Source: Kribbella pratensis
Lineage (GTDB): Bacteria; Actinomycetota; Actinomycetes; Propionibacteriales; Kribbellaceae
Direction of reading: 5' to 3'
NCBI RefSeq assembly: GCF_004366075.1
Contig: NZ_SODU01000002.1
Span: 1,008,647 to 1,072,646, forward strand
DNA length: 64,000 nucleotides
Part shown: one piece after another, positions 47,045 to 61,040 of the stretch
Layout: the number at the start of each line of letters is the position of its first letter
Numbering within the stretch: position 1 is the first letter of the stretch
The notes under the pieces: model-generated
Seen by the model: only the letters and a program-made list of their open reading frames with translations
The model's database searches: none
Told to the model about the DNA's origin: nothing
Translations under genes and position numbers: made by a program

Positions 47045-50000
47045 CTAGGGGTTGCAGGTGAGTTTGGCGTCGGCCCAGTCGGCGTGGTCGCTGGTGACGC
47101 CGTCGCCGCCGTCGGTTACCTGGAGGGTGAGGGTTTGGGAGCCGGTGACGTCGACCGTGGTGGCGGCGGTCGGTGAGGTGCCGGTCAGTTGGTCCGACGT
47201 GTAGCGGGCGGTGCCGTCGGTCAGGATCTTGAAGGTGACCTTGCCGCGGTCCTCCATTTCGTCGTCGATGCCCAGTTTGCTGGTGAAGGTCGTGCAGTTG
47301 CCGCCGAGGCGGACGCTCACCGACGAGGGGGCGTGAGCGCCCAGGCCCTTCGCGTACTGGACGCCGTCGAGCGTGATCGGGCCGCCGTCGCCGGCCGCGT
47401 CCTCGCCGTTGCTGTGGTCGCGCTCGACCGGGCCCCAACCGTTGGTGGAATCAAGGAACTCGAGGTCGCTGACCCAGTTCTCCCCGGTCGGTGCCGGCGG
47501 CAACGGCTTGTCGGCGATCGTGGCCGCGAAGAAGCCCAGCCCGCCGCCTGGCAGCTTGATCGCCTTCACGGTCTTCCCGGAATCGAGAGGTACGGCGGTG
47601 TAGAACACCCGGTAGTCCGTCGTCGTGTTGCTCAACCCGGCCGCCGTGTACCGTCCCTTGACCGACACGGCCAGCTTGGCGCCACCCGTCGTCGGATCCT
47701 GACAGCACCAGTTCGGCAACTGGAACGTGCCCTCGGACGTCGACCCGTCGGTGTAGATCACCGTCACCGTCCCGCGGGCGTTCAGGCTCGCGCCGGCGCC
47801 TAGCAGTGCTAGATGCGAGCCGGTCCCCGACACGAGGATCGGAGCCGACTGGTTCTTCACGAGGTTCGGCGTACCGGGCGCGCCGCTCGGCCAGGTGAAG
47901 TCGGCGCCCTGCACGTTCACGGTCGCGCCGGGTGTGTACCCGGCCGCCGCCAGTGCCTCGCCGTTGAAGCTGTTGCCCGACCCGTCGAAGTTCCCTTGCT
48001 TGTACGTCGACGCGTCGCTCACTCCGACCACGTTCGCAGCCTGCGACACCGAGGCGTACGGCAACTGCGCCGTACCTGTCGAGGTGTTCGTATAACTATT
48101 GCCTTGAGCAACGTATGACGCCTCCAACGTCAATGTGAAGCTCGCGGGTTTCACGTTCGCGCCGGGCGTGACCTGCAGCTTGGTTGTCACGGTTCGACCG
48201 GGGTCCACCGACGGGAAGGTGTTCGCGCCGCTGACGCTCCACCCGGCCGGAACCTGGACGTCGAGCCGTACGTCGCGCACCGTCGTCGCGGTGCCGTTGC
48301 GGAAGGACGCGGTCACCTCGGTCGCCTGACCCGGAGCGTTCCACAGTGACGGCGTGGTGAGCTCAGGCGTTCCGAAGGTGTTGGTGACATCAGGCCCGCC
48401 CACAGCCGACGTTCCCGACAGCACCACGACAGCGGTGCGGGAGGTCGGGATCGATGCCGTCTGCACGCGGACGATGCCATTGGCATAGGTGAAGGCGGCC
48501 GGGCGCCCGTCGATCGTGACGTTGCGCGGGGTGGAGCCGGTGTGGACGGTCAGCTCGTACGGGCGGGTGGCCGGCTTGCCGTCGTACGACCCGATGCCGG
48601 CGCCGATCTTCACGGTCACATCGCCGCGGCCTTGCGTCGGTGCGTCGACCGCGAACGTCTGCGTCGCGGACTTCCCGGACCGGGTCACGCGATCGTCCTC
48701 GTACATCGAGAACGACGACTTCCCGGACGGGTAGATGTCGAGGCTCACCCGGTCGCCGAAACCCTGCTCGGCGGCGGTGTTGATCCCGGGCTTCCACATC
48801 GGCACCACCGCGCCCGCCTTCACGAACAGCGGCAGTGTGTCGAGTGCGGCGTGGTACCCGTTCACAGTCGTCGGCCCTTGGTACACACGGCCCGTCCAGT
48901 AGTCGATCCACCGGCCCGCGGGCAGGTAGATCCCGTTCTTCACCTCGTCCGCGCCGTACATCGGCGCGACCAGGAACTCCTTCCCGGCCAGGAACTCGTA
49001 CTTCGTCGTGTCGTCCCACGTCTTCGGGTCGGTCGGGTACTCCAGCACCAGCGACCGGTTCAGCGGAGCGCCGGTCCGGTAGGCCTCGGCGGCGTACGTG
49101 TAGAAGTACGGCAGCAACCGCTCCCGCAGTTTCAGGTACTTGCGGTTGATCGAGGTGTACGGATCGCCGTACGCCCAGGGCTGCTTGTACGCCGGGGTCG
49201 ACCAGCCGGACATCGTCATGAACGCCGGGTTGAACACCTTCCACTGCATGTCCCGCACGTACGACGTCGCGGAGCCACCGAAGATCCCGTCCACATCGCC
49301 CGCGCTGTACGCGATGCCGGAGTTGCCGGACCCGGTGATCGCCGGGATCTGCCACTTGATGGCGTCGAGCGAACCGCTGTGGTCGCCGGTCCACTGCACC
49401 GCGCACCGCTGCGCGCCGGCCCAACCCTCGACCATCCACGCGAAGCCGCGGGCGTTGCTGTACTGCTCGATCCCGTCGTGCGCGGTGTCGCAGGCAGTCA
49501 GTGCGTACCGGTACCCCGGACCGACCCACGCGACGTCGAGCTTCCGGACGCGGACACCGGCTTCGCCGACCTCGGCCGGCTGCCGGTCCAGGTTCGACTG
49601 CGTCCACAGACCCATCTGGATGTTGCGCGCCCGCAGGTCGTCACCGGCCTGCTTCAGCGCCGGGATGTCCCGCTTGCCCCACCAGGTGCCGTCGACCTGC
49701 TCGGACTCGGTGTTGGCGGAGTACCCGCAGCCGTAGTCGTCGTTGACGAGCATCCAGCCGCCCGGCATGTCCTCGTCCTTGAAGCGCTGCGCGACCTTGA
49801 CCGCGTCCAGCGTCGTCACCTTGTCCGGGTTGACCTTCCAGTCGTTGCTGGGATCCGGATCCGTCCCGTAGTGCCCGCGGTTGTAGCAGTCCGAGTCGCC
49901 GTACTCGAGTCCGTAGATCGGCGGCATGAACGGCCGGCCGGTGAGCTCGGTGTAGCGGTCGAGCGAGGTCTTCAGGTCGCCGATGAAGTAGTACGCGTCG

Positions 50001-50698
50001 AACCGCTTCTCGTCGTGCGTAGTGACAACGGGACTAGTGAAGTTGTAACTACCCGGGCTGAACGTATTGCGGAGTACGCCGTACCCCGCGGTGCTCATGT
50101 AGTACGGCGAGGCGTTCGGGTTGCCGCCGTCCTCCCAGTTGAAGTCCCGCGAGATCTTGATCGTCTGGTCGCGGTGTGAGAAGCGGCCGTTCTGCATGCC
50201 GCCGCCGAAGAACTGCTCGTTCGCGCCGCGGCCGAGGGTCTGCGTGGTGGACGTGTCCGTCCAGGACAGTGGTGTCGCCTCGGCCCACACGAGCTGGCCG
50301 TTCGAGCGGTACACCGAGAACTTCAGCGGCTGCTTCTGCGCGCGGACCTCGATCTTTCCGGTGCTCAGCGAGTAGTAGGCGCCGCGGTCCCGCCAGGTCG
50401 TCGGCGGCGTCCCGTAGTCGGTCTTGGTGACGATCTTCGAGCCTTCGCCGGTGTTGGCGGGATCGGTGAAGTTCCCGTCCGGCGCCATCCAGAGCCGGAA
50501 CACGTCGTCCTTGAGGAACACGATCCGGACCTTCGCGGCCCCGGCGCTGAGGGTGTACGTCGCCTGGTCGGCGGAGAACCCGTTGACGTCACCGAGCGTG
50601 ATGCCGGCGGCCTGCGCGGAGCCGGCGGTGTACACCAGCGCACCGGCTAGCAACGCTAGTGCGACTACTGAACGTTTCATGCGGACAAAGATGCTCAC
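47045..50698 (-). CDS. Large secreted GH31 alpha-glycoside hydrolase/transglycosylase with NPCBM domain
   Basis: A 1217-residue secreted enzyme. Residues 1-30 are a signal peptide (VVALALLAGALVYTAGSAQA). Residues ~35-250 form the N-terminal beta-sandwich of GH31. The barrel holds GLEYGDSDCYNRG, the nucleophile region VRKLDVAWVGPGYRY (Asp of LDV, ~385), and the acid/base VQWTGDHSGSLDAIKWQIPA (Asp of GDHSG, ~440). Residues ~800-900 resemble an alpha-galactosidase NEW3-type domain. The C-terminal ~150 residues are an NPCBM domain (WVSDLEFLDSTNGWGPVERD). GH31 includes alpha-glucosidases, alpha-xylosidases and glucosyltransferases; LDVAWVG is not the glucosidase DMNE, so specificity is open. GAGG five bases before GTG 50698 supports the start. 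Confidence 0.9.
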   Translation of the reverse strand: MSIFVRMKRSVVALALLAGALVYTAGSAQAAGITLGDVNGFSADQATYTLSAGAAKVRIVFLKDDVFRLWMAPDGNFTDPANTGEGSKIVTKTDYGTPPTTWRDRGAYYSLSTGKIEVRAQKQPLKFSVYRSNGQLVWAEATPLSWTDTSTTQTLGRGANEQFFGGGMQNGRFSHRDQTIKISRDFNWEDGGNPNASPYYMSTAGYGVLRNTFSPGSYNFTSPVVTTHDEKRFDAYYFIGDLKTSLDRYTELTGRPFMPPIYGLEYGDSDCYNRGHYGTDPDPSNDWKVNPDKVTTLDAVKVAQRFKDEDMPGGWMLVNDDYGCGYSANTESEQVDGTWWGKRDIPALKQAGDDLRARNIQMGLWTQSNLDRQPAEVGEAGVRVRKLDVAWVGPGYRYALTACDTAHDGIEQYSNARGFAWMVEGWAGAQRCAVQWTGDHSGSLDAIKWQIPAITGSGNSGIAYSAGDVDGIFGGSATSYVRDMQWKVFNPAFMTMSGWSTPAYKQPWAYGDPYTSINRKYLKLRERLLPYFYTYAAEAYRTGAPLNRSLVLEYPTDPKTWDDTTKYEFLAGKEFLVAPMYGADEVKNGIYLPAGRWIDYWTGRVYQGPTTVNGYHAALDTLPLFVKAGAVVPMWKPGINTAAEQGFGDRVSLDIYPSGKSSFSMYEDDRVTRSGKSATQTFAVDAPTQGRGDVTVKIGAGIGSYDGKPATRPYELTVHTGSTPRNVTIDGRPAAFTYANGIVRVQTASIPTSRTAVVVLSGTSAVGGPDVTNTFGTPELTTPSLWNAPGQATEVTASFRNGTATTVRDVRLDVQVPAGWSVSGANTFPSVDPGRTVTTKLQVTPGANVKPASFTLTLEASYVAQGNSYTNTSTGTAQLPYASVSQAANVVGVSDASTYKQGNFDGSGNSFNGEALAAAGYTPGATVNVQGADFTWPSGAPGTPNLVKNQSAPILVSGTGSHLALLGAGASLNARGTVTVIYTDGSTSEGTFQLPNWCCQDPTTGGAKLAVSVKGRYTAAGLSNTTTDYRVFYTAVPLDSGKTVKAIKLPGGGLGFFAATIADKPLPPAPTGENWVSDLEFLDSTNGWGPVERDHSNGEDAAGDGGPITLDGVQYAKGLGAHAPSSVSVRLGGNCTTFTSKLGIDDEMEDRGKVTFKILTDGTARYTSDQLTGTSPTAATTVDVTGSQTLTLQVTDGGDGVTSDHADWADAKLTCNP

Positions 50699-50804
50699 GA
50701 CTGCCTCACTTCACGCATCAATGAACAAGATGCGGACATTGAAGCTCACCGGCGACCGGTTGTCATCAGGTCAGCTTCATCAAGTTGAAACGGTGTCGCT
50801 ATCA

Positions 50805-50819
50805 CGGAGTGAAACTCCG
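50805..50819 (+). promoter_or_regulatory. Hairpin enclosing a possible ribosome binding site
   Basis: CGGAGT-gaa-ACTCCG is a perfect 6-bp hairpin whose 5' arm contains the only GGAG ahead of the ATG at 50822, two bases after the stem. It could mask the ribosome binding site. Weak, as spacing from GGAG to the ATG is already long. Confidence 0.35.
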
Positions 50820-50821
50820 CG

Positions 50822-52204
50822 ATGACGATGAGTCGCATGACGAACAGGCGTCCCACCAGCCCCAGCGGCCACGTCTTCACCAGGCGTCACGTCCTGTCGG
50901 CCGGTGTGCTGGCCGGTCTGGCGGCGGGTGTCGCGGCGGCGACGCCGGGTCTGGCCCAGGCCTCGCCGTTCGACCCGGACGCCGCGGACGGCCCCGCGCT
51001 GGACCGCGTCCGCACGCAGGGTGATCCGGACTTCCACCCGGTGCGGTTCCGGCTGCCCGAGCCGACCGGGCGCAAAGCGCTCGGGACGACGGCGATCCAC
51101 TTGATCGATCGGTCCCGGCCGGATCCGAGTATGCCGAGCGGGCAGCGGGAGCTGATGATCAGCCTCTGGTACCCGGCGGGCATGTTCGGCCAAGCACCGT
51201 TCGCGAAGTACATGCCGCCGCGGACCGCGGTCGAGGTGGACGACCTGTGGACGGGTGACTACGGGCTCGCCCTGCCGAGCGGTTCGTTCGACTTCGCGAA
51301 CACCGAGACGCATGCGCGCGTCGACGTACCGATGCAGCGGCTGCGGCATCCCGTCGTACTGTTCTCTCCCGGCTACCGGTACAGCCGGTTCGTGAACACC
51401 GCGCAGGTGGAGGATCTGGCCGGGCGCGGGTACGTCGTGGTCACTATGGACCACTCGCACGAGACGCCGGTGGAGTTCCCCGGCGGGCGCTTCCTGCCCG
51501 GTGCGCCGACCGCGGAGCCGGCCGATCCGGCGGAGATCCGGAAGGCGGTCGAGACCCGGACCGCGGACGCGCGGTTCGTGCTGGACGCGTTGGAGCGGCT
51601 CGCCCGCGGCGAGAATATCGATGCCGAGGGCAAGGATCTCCCGGACGGGCTGGCGGAGGGGCTGGAGCTGCGCAAGGTCGGCATGTTCGGGTTCGCGCTC
51701 GGCGGTTACACGGCCGCGAACACGATGCTCGAGGACGAGCGGGTGCTGGCCGGGCTCGACCTGGACGGCACGCTGCAGGACGACCGGCTGAAGGGCCCGC
51801 TCGGTGAGGTCGCGGAGAAGGGGCTGGACCGGCCGTTCCTGCTGTTCGGCTCGGCCGAGACGCAGCGGACCGATCCGGGCAAGGAGTACTACGACAGATC
51901 GTGGGCGACTTTCTGGGAGGCGCAGCGCGGCGGGAAGCTGAACCTGACGCTGGCGAGCACGAAGCAGCGGGCGTTCACCGACTACCAGTTCATCTTCTCC
52001 CAGCTGTTCCATGAGATCTACGGCGAGGACCCGATCATCACGTCGGTGATGAAGGCGCTGGTGGGCAGCGCCAAGCCGGCGCGGAGCGTGCTCGCCCAGC
52101 GCGAGTACGTCGCCGCTTTCTTCGGCCAGACACTGCGCCGCCGCCCGTCTCTTCTGCTGCGCGGAGACTCCTCCAAGTTCCCCGAGGTCCGCTTCGCCCG
52201 CTGA
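50822..52204 (+). CDS. PAF-acetylhydrolase-like alpha/beta-hydrolase, catalytically degenerate
   Basis: A 460-residue secreted protein with a twin-arginine signal (VFTRRHVLSAGVLAGLAAGV), so exported folded by Tat. The fold follows platelet-activating-factor acetylhydrolase: ISLWYPAGMFGQAPFAKYMP, VVLFSPGYRYSRFVNTAQVE and VVVTMDHSHETP. At the nucleophile elbow, where the family has GxSxGG, it reads MFGFALGGYTA, so Ser is Ala. The catalytic His before FTD is also replaced (ASTKQRAFTDYQF). The Asp-bearing strand LDLDGTLQ remains. It probably does not hydrolyse esters and may bind a ligand. The start could be any of ATG 50822, 50828 or 50837. topA follows on the same strand after 242 bp. Confidence 0.8.
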   Translation: MTMSRMTNRRPTSPSGHVFTRRHVLSAGVLAGLAAGVAAATPGLAQASPFDPDAADGPALDRVRTQGDPDFHPVRFRLPEPTGRKALGTTAIHLIDRSRPDPSMPSGQRELMISLWYPAGMFGQAPFAKYMPPRTAVEVDDLWTGDYGLALPSGSFDFANTETHARVDVPMQRLRHPVVLFSPGYRYSRFVNTAQVEDLAGRGYVVVTMDHSHETPVEFPGGRFLPGAPTAEPADPAEIRKAVETRTADARFVLDALERLARGENIDAEGKDLPDGLAEGLELRKVGMFGFALGGYTAANTMLEDERVLAGLDLDGTLQDDRLKGPLGEVAEKGLDRPFLLFGSAETQRTDPGKEYYDRSWATFWEAQRGGKLNLTLASTKQRAFTDYQFIFSQLFHEIYGEDPIITSVMKALVGSAKPARSVLAQREYVAAFFGQTLRRRPSLLLRGDSSKFPEVRFAR

Positions 52205-52332
52205 GACGGCGTACGCTCGTTAGGCGCCCAAGGGCAGTCTGTGGCAGTCTCGCGACGCGCGGTGACGGTGGGTTGTTCGCCACTTTCTGGAACCCTGAGG
52301 GGCATAAAGGGGGCCGCAGCGGTTACCGTGCG

Positions 52333-52378
52333 TTGAGAAATGCGTTGCCGTCGGCCGTACCCTGTCCTCGGGCAGGGT
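52333..52378 (+). promoter_or_regulatory. Candidate topA promoter and adjoining hairpin
   Basis: TTGAGA (52333-52338), a 19-bp spacer and TACCCT (52358-52363) form a promoter about 85 bp before the topA GTG. ACCCTG-N8-CAGGGT (52359-52378) is an inverted repeat overlapping the -10 and start point, a possible regulatory hairpin. Spacing of 19 bp is typical of supercoiling-sensitive promoters. The rest of 52205-52446 shows nothing else. Confidence 0.45.
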
Positions 52379-52446
52379 CGGTCTGTGCCCGGGGGAACAG
52401 ACGACGGAGTAGGGGCGTTGTCGGCAGGACGAGAGTAGGGAGCGCA

Positions 52447-55206
52447 GTGGCAGGGGCAGCAGGGACGAAGACAGCCGCAGGGACCCGTCTGGTGATCGTC
52501 GAGTCGCCGAAGAAGGCGCGGATGATCGCCGGTTTCTTGGGGTCCGGGTACGTGGTGGAGTCCAGCTTCGGCCACATCCGCGACCTGCCGAGCGGGGCGG
52601 ACGAGATCCCCGCCAAGTACAAGGGCCTCCCGTGGGCCCGGCTCGGCGTGAACGTCGAGGACCACTTCGACCCGCTGTACGTCGTGCCCGCCGACAAGAA
52701 GGCCCAGATCCGTAAACTCAAGGACCTGCTCAAAGGCGCCGACGAGCTCTTCCTGGCGACAGATGAGGACCGCGAGGGCGAGGCGATCGCCTGGCACCTG
52801 CTGGAGGAGCTGAAGCCGACCGTCCCGGTCAAGCGGATGGTCTTCCACGAGATCACCCCGAAGGCGATCCAGGACGCGGTCGGCAACGCCCGCGACATCG
52901 ACGAGGACCTGGTCGACGCGCAGGAGGCCCGCCGGATCCTCGACCGGCTGTACGGCTACGAGGTCTCGCCGGTGCTCTGGAAGAAGGTCATGCCGAAGCT
53001 GTCGGCGGGCCGGGTGCAGTCGGTTGCGATCCGGATGGTGGTGGACCGCGAGCGCGAGCGGATCGCCTTCCGGAGTGCATCGTACTGGGACCTCGACGCC
53101 ACGCTGGACGCCGGTGAGAGCCGGACGCCGCGGCAGTTCCCCTCCCGCCTGGTCTCGGTGGACAGCAAGCGGGTGGCGCAGGGCCGCGACTTCAGCTCGA
53201 CCGGTGAGCTCAAGGGCGCGAACACGGTTCATCTGAACGAGCAGACCGCGACCGCGCTGGCGTCCGCGCTGCGTGACTCGCAGTTCACCGTCCGGTCGAT
53301 CGAGTCCAAGCCGTACACCCGCAAGCCGTACGCGCCGTTCCGGACCACCACGCTGCAGCAGGAGGCCGGCCGCAAGCTCGGCATGTCCGCGTCGCAGACC
53401 ATGCAGGTCGCCCAGCGGCTGTACGAGAACGGCAACATCACCTATATGCGTACCGACAGTGTCACGCTGTCGGACACCGCGATCACCGCGGCCCGGGCCC
53501 AGGTCCGGGAGCTGTACGGCGCGTCGTACCTGCCGGACAAGCCCCGCGTCTACACCTCCAAGGTGAAGAACGCCCAGGAGGCGCACGAGGCGATCCGGCC
53601 GGCCGGCGAGGTCTTCCAGACCCCGGCGCAGACCGGCCTGAGCGGCGCCGAGTTCCGGCTCTACGAGCTGATCTGGATGCGGACGATCGCGTCCCAGATG
53701 AAGGACGCCGCCGGGAACAGCGTGTCGATCAAGATCGACGCGACCGCCTCCAGCGGTGAGAAGTGCGAGTTCACCTCGTCCGGCCGGGTGATCACGTTCC
53801 ACGGGTTCCTCAAGGCGTACGTCGAGGGGCAGGACGACCCGTCCGCCGGCAGCGACGACCAGGAGACCCGGCTGCCCAACGTCGAGGAGGGCGATGTCCT
53901 GCCCGCGATCGACGTTCTCGCCTCGGGCCATGAGACGACGCCGCCGGCACGCTACACCGAGGCCACGCTGGTCGGTGGGCTGGAAGAGCGGGAGATCGGG
54001 CGGCCGTCGACGTACGCCTCGATCATCGGCACGATCCAGGCCCGCAAGTACATCTACAAGAAGGGCCAGGCGCTGGTTCCGGCCTGGCTGGCGTTCGCGG
54101 TCGTCCGGCTGCTCGAGGAGCACTTCACCCGGCTGGTGGACTACGCGTTCACCGCGACGATGGAGGACGTGCTCGACGAGGTCGCGGCCGGTGACCTGCA
54201 GCGTGAGGGCGTGCTGTCCCGGTTCTACTTCGGCGACGACAACCTCGAGGGCCTGAAGTCGATGGTGACCGACCTCGGCGACATCGACGCCCGGGAGATG
54301 TCGACGTTCCCGGTCGGCGGCGACGACAGCGGGATCGTCGTCCGCGTCGGACGGTACGGGCCGTACGTCGAGGACAAGGACGAGCGGCGCGCGAACGTGC
54401 CCGAGGACCTGCCGCCGGACGAGCTGACCGTCGACAAGGCGAAGGAGCTGCTGGAGCAGCCGTCGGGTGTCGAGCACGAGCTGGGTACGGCGCCCGACAC
54501 CGGTCTGCGCGTGGTGGCCAAGGCGGGCCGGTTCGGGCCGTACGTGACCGAGGTCCTGCCGGAGGACGCGCCGAAGAGCGCGAAGCCGCGGACCGGGTCG
54601 CTGCTGAAGTCGATGACCCTGGAGTCGATCGGGCTCGACGACGCGATGAAGCTGCTGTCGCTGCCGCGCGTGGTCGGGAAGGACCCGGAGTCCGGTGACG
54701 AGATCACCGCGCAGAACGGGCGCTACGGGCCGTACCTGAAGAAGGGCACGGACTCGCGGTCGCTGTCGTCCGAGGAGCAGATGTTCGACATCACGCTCGA
54801 GGAGGCGCTGGCGATCTACGCCGAGCCGAAGCAGCGGGGCCGGCGGGCCGCCGCGCCGCCGCTGAAGGAGCTGGGCGAGGACCCGGAGTCCAAGAAGCCC
54901 GTGGTCGTGAAGGAGGGTCGCTTCGGTCCCTACGTCACCGACGGGGAGACGAACGCGACGCTCCGCAAGGACGACTCGGTCGAGACCATCTCGCTGCTGC
55001 GTGCGGCCGAGCTGCTGGCGGAGAAGCGCGCCCGCGGTCCGGTGAAGAAGACGGCGAAGAAGGCCGCCAAGAAGACCGCGGCCAAGAAGACGACCGCCAA
55101 GAAGACGACTGCGGCCAAGAAGACGACTGCTGCGAAGAAGACGGCGGCGAAGAAGACCGCCGCCAAGAAGACGACCGCCAAGAAGACGGCTGCGAAGAAG
55201 AGCTGA
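52447..55206 (+). CDS. topA: DNA topoisomerase I with lysine-rich C-terminal tail
   Basis: A 919-residue type IA topoisomerase that relaxes negative supercoils. It begins with the TOPRIM domain (RLVIVESPKKARMIAGFLGS, and Mg-binding LFLATDEDREGEAIAWHLLE). The active-site Tyr lies in NGNITYMRTDSVTLSD near residue 336. Repeated C-terminal domains carry GRYGPYVED, GRFGPYVTEV, GRYGPYLKKG and GRFGPYVTDG. There are no Zn-finger Cys motifs, as usual in actinobacteria. The tail of ~55 residues is built of KKTAA/KKTTA repeats, which in Streptomyces and mycobacteria gives processivity. GTG 52447 is preceded by AGGGAG. Conserved neighbours are the methyltransferase and, downstream, MFS/tmk. Confidence 0.96.
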   Translation: MAGAAGTKTAAGTRLVIVESPKKARMIAGFLGSGYVVESSFGHIRDLPSGADEIPAKYKGLPWARLGVNVEDHFDPLYVVPADKKAQIRKLKDLLKGADELFLATDEDREGEAIAWHLLEELKPTVPVKRMVFHEITPKAIQDAVGNARDIDEDLVDAQEARRILDRLYGYEVSPVLWKKVMPKLSAGRVQSVAIRMVVDRERERIAFRSASYWDLDATLDAGESRTPRQFPSRLVSVDSKRVAQGRDFSSTGELKGANTVHLNEQTATALASALRDSQFTVRSIESKPYTRKPYAPFRTTTLQQEAGRKLGMSASQTMQVAQRLYENGNITYMRTDSVTLSDTAITAARAQVRELYGASYLPDKPRVYTSKVKNAQEAHEAIRPAGEVFQTPAQTGLSGAEFRLYELIWMRTIASQMKDAAGNSVSIKIDATASSGEKCEFTSSGRVITFHGFLKAYVEGQDDPSAGSDDQETRLPNVEEGDVLPAIDVLASGHETTPPARYTEATLVGGLEEREIGRPSTYASIIGTIQARKYIYKKGQALVPAWLAFAVVRLLEEHFTRLVDYAFTATMEDVLDEVAAGDLQREGVLSRFYFGDDNLEGLKSMVTDLGDIDAREMSTFPVGGDDSGIVVRVGRYGPYVEDKDERRANVPEDLPPDELTVDKAKELLEQPSGVEHELGTAPDTGLRVVAKAGRFGPYVTEVLPEDAPKSAKPRTGSLLKSMTLESIGLDDAMKLLSLPRVVGKDPESGDEITAQNGRYGPYLKKGTDSRSLSSEEQMFDITLEEALAIYAEPKQRGRRAAAPPLKELGEDPESKKPVVVKEGRFGPYVTDGETNATLRKDDSVETISLLRAAELLAEKRARGPVKKTAKKAAKKTAAKKTTAKKTTAAKKTTAAKKTAAKKTAAKKTTAKKTAAKKS
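55050..55203 (+). repeat. Lys-rich tandem repeats in the topA tail
   Basis: 12- and 15-bp units (aagaagac(g/c)(g/a)c(c/t)gc-like) encode KKTAA, KKTTA and KKTTAA blocks over about 50 codons. Copy number is likely variable between strains. Confidence 0.8.
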
Positions 55207-55212
55207 CCGGCC

Positions 55213-55626
55213 TCAGCCGCCGACGCTGCTGAAGCCGCGGATGATGAAGTAGAGCACGAACGCGAAGAACGCGATGAAGAGGATCGCGACCGGCACCGCC
55301 ACCCACAGCGGCGGCCGCCGGGCGCGGAGCGAGGCGCCGGTGGTCTGACTGACCACCTCCTTCGCGACGACGCGGCCGTTGCGCCACTTCCCGGCGACGG
55401 TCACCTCTTCGCCGTCGGCGACCTGACCCTCCAGCGACAGCCCGCGCAGCTCGACCAGCACGGGCTGCAACTGCTTGCCGACGGCGTCGTGCTGCTCGAG
55501 CTGGAAGGTCAGCACCTGGACGGAGCCGTTCTCACCGCGCAGTTCGGAGCGGAACTGCACGTTCCGCACCACACCGCTCAGCTCGGCGGCGCCGCGGCGT
55601 ACGACGGCGTTCGACTGATCACTCAT
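55213..55626 (-). CDS. Small tail-anchored OB-like membrane protein
   Basis: A 137-residue protein. Residues ~12-95 read as a small beta-barrel (AELSGVVRNVQFRSELRGEN, then VTVAGKWRNGRVVAKEVVSQ), similar in style to OB/NfeD-like folds. Residues ~105-130 are one membrane helix (LWVAVPVAILFIAFFAFVLY), leaving almost no tail outside. The N-terminal domain is probably cytoplasmic. It converges on topA with six bases between stop codons. Function unknown. Confidence 0.65.
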   Translation of the reverse strand: MSDQSNAVVRRGAAELSGVVRNVQFRSELRGENGSVQVLTFQLEQHDAVGKQLQPVLVELRGLSLEGQVADGEEVTVAGKWRNGRVVAKEVVSQTTGASLRARRPPLWVAVPVAILFIAFFAFVLYFIIRGFSSVGG

Positions 55627-55730
55627 CGCAGTTCCCCAAGGTGTGAGACGTCGTACGCGGAAAGTACATTGGTTTGGGTGCTCACCGGGGGACGGCTCGG
55701 TAGCTGAAGCCCGATTGCAAAGGAGCGCCT

Positions 55731-56168
55731 GTGACGAGTGCGGTGGAAGTCAGCGCGCAGCGGTTGCGGGAGCGTGGGGAGCGGGTCACTCCGGCGCGGC
55801 TCGCGGTGGTGGAGGTGCTGGCCGGCACCGAGGAGCACCTGAGCGCCGAGCAGATCGGTGAACGCGCCGAGCAACTCCGTCCGGGGATCCACCGCGCCAC
55901 CGTGTACCGGGCGCTCGACGCGCTGGGTGAGTTCGGTCTGGTCACGCATGTGCATCTGGGCCGGGCGGGTACGACGTACCACCTGGCCGGGGACCTCGCG
56001 CCACGGCACCTGCACCTGCGCTGCTCCGAGTGCGGCACCGTGTACGACGCGCCCGGCGACGTCCTGGAGTCCGCCCGGAAGAAGCTCGCCCGCGAACTCG
56101 GCTTCCATCTCGCCCCCGAGCAGGTGGCCCTGGTTGGAGTCTGCAAGAACTGCGCCGAGAGCACCTGA
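55731..56168 (+). CDS. Fur-family metalloregulator (Zur-like)
   Basis: A 145-residue Fur-type repressor. The winged helix covers residues ~10-80 (RGERVTPARLAVVEVLAGTE, HRATVYRALDALGEFGLVTH). The dimerisation domain has the His pair ARHLHLRCSECGTVYDAP and the structural Zn site CSEC...CKNC. Length and motifs fit Zur or Fur; the metal cannot be fixed from sequence alone. It acts by binding DNA when metal-loaded. The GTG start at 55731 has AAGGAG five bases upstream. No metal transporter is nearby; a secreted sialidase-like gene follows. Confidence 0.88.
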   Translation: MTSAVEVSAQRLRERGERVTPARLAVVEVLAGTEEHLSAEQIGERAEQLRPGIHRATVYRALDALGEFGLVTHVHLGRAGTTYHLAGDLAPRHLHLRCSECGTVYDAPGDVLESARKKLARELGFHLAPEQVALVGVCKNCAEST

Positions 56169-56295
56169 CCCAAGCTCTGGGCGCAGGGGCCGAGCGGGCT
56201 TACGCTGACGCCGGACACGTTTGTCACGGCCCAGGCCATTCCCGTGGTGAACCCTCCGCTTGCCCGGACCTGGGCCGCGCGGAGAGGAGTCCCCC

Positions 56296-60941
<4,646 letters not shown>

Positions 60942-60944
60942 CGA

Positions 60945-61038
60945 GCGGACCTGGGCCACTCACCAACCGGCACACCCCAGGCTCACCACCAACCCGGTCA
61001 CGTACCACCGACCGGGTTGGTGAGTGCGGCAGGTCCGC
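60945..61038. terminator. Nested bidirectional terminator with alternative folds
   Basis: Outer arms GCGGACCTG (60945) and CAGGTCCGC (61030) enclose CACTCACCAACC (60957) and GGTTGGTGAGTG (61015). The same right-hand arm can instead form an inner hairpin ACCAACCCGGTC/GACCGGGTTGGT (60988-61021). Both folds are strong and mutually exclusive. It separates the convergent beta-galactosidase and MocR genes. Confidence 0.7.
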
Positions 61039-61040
61039 CC

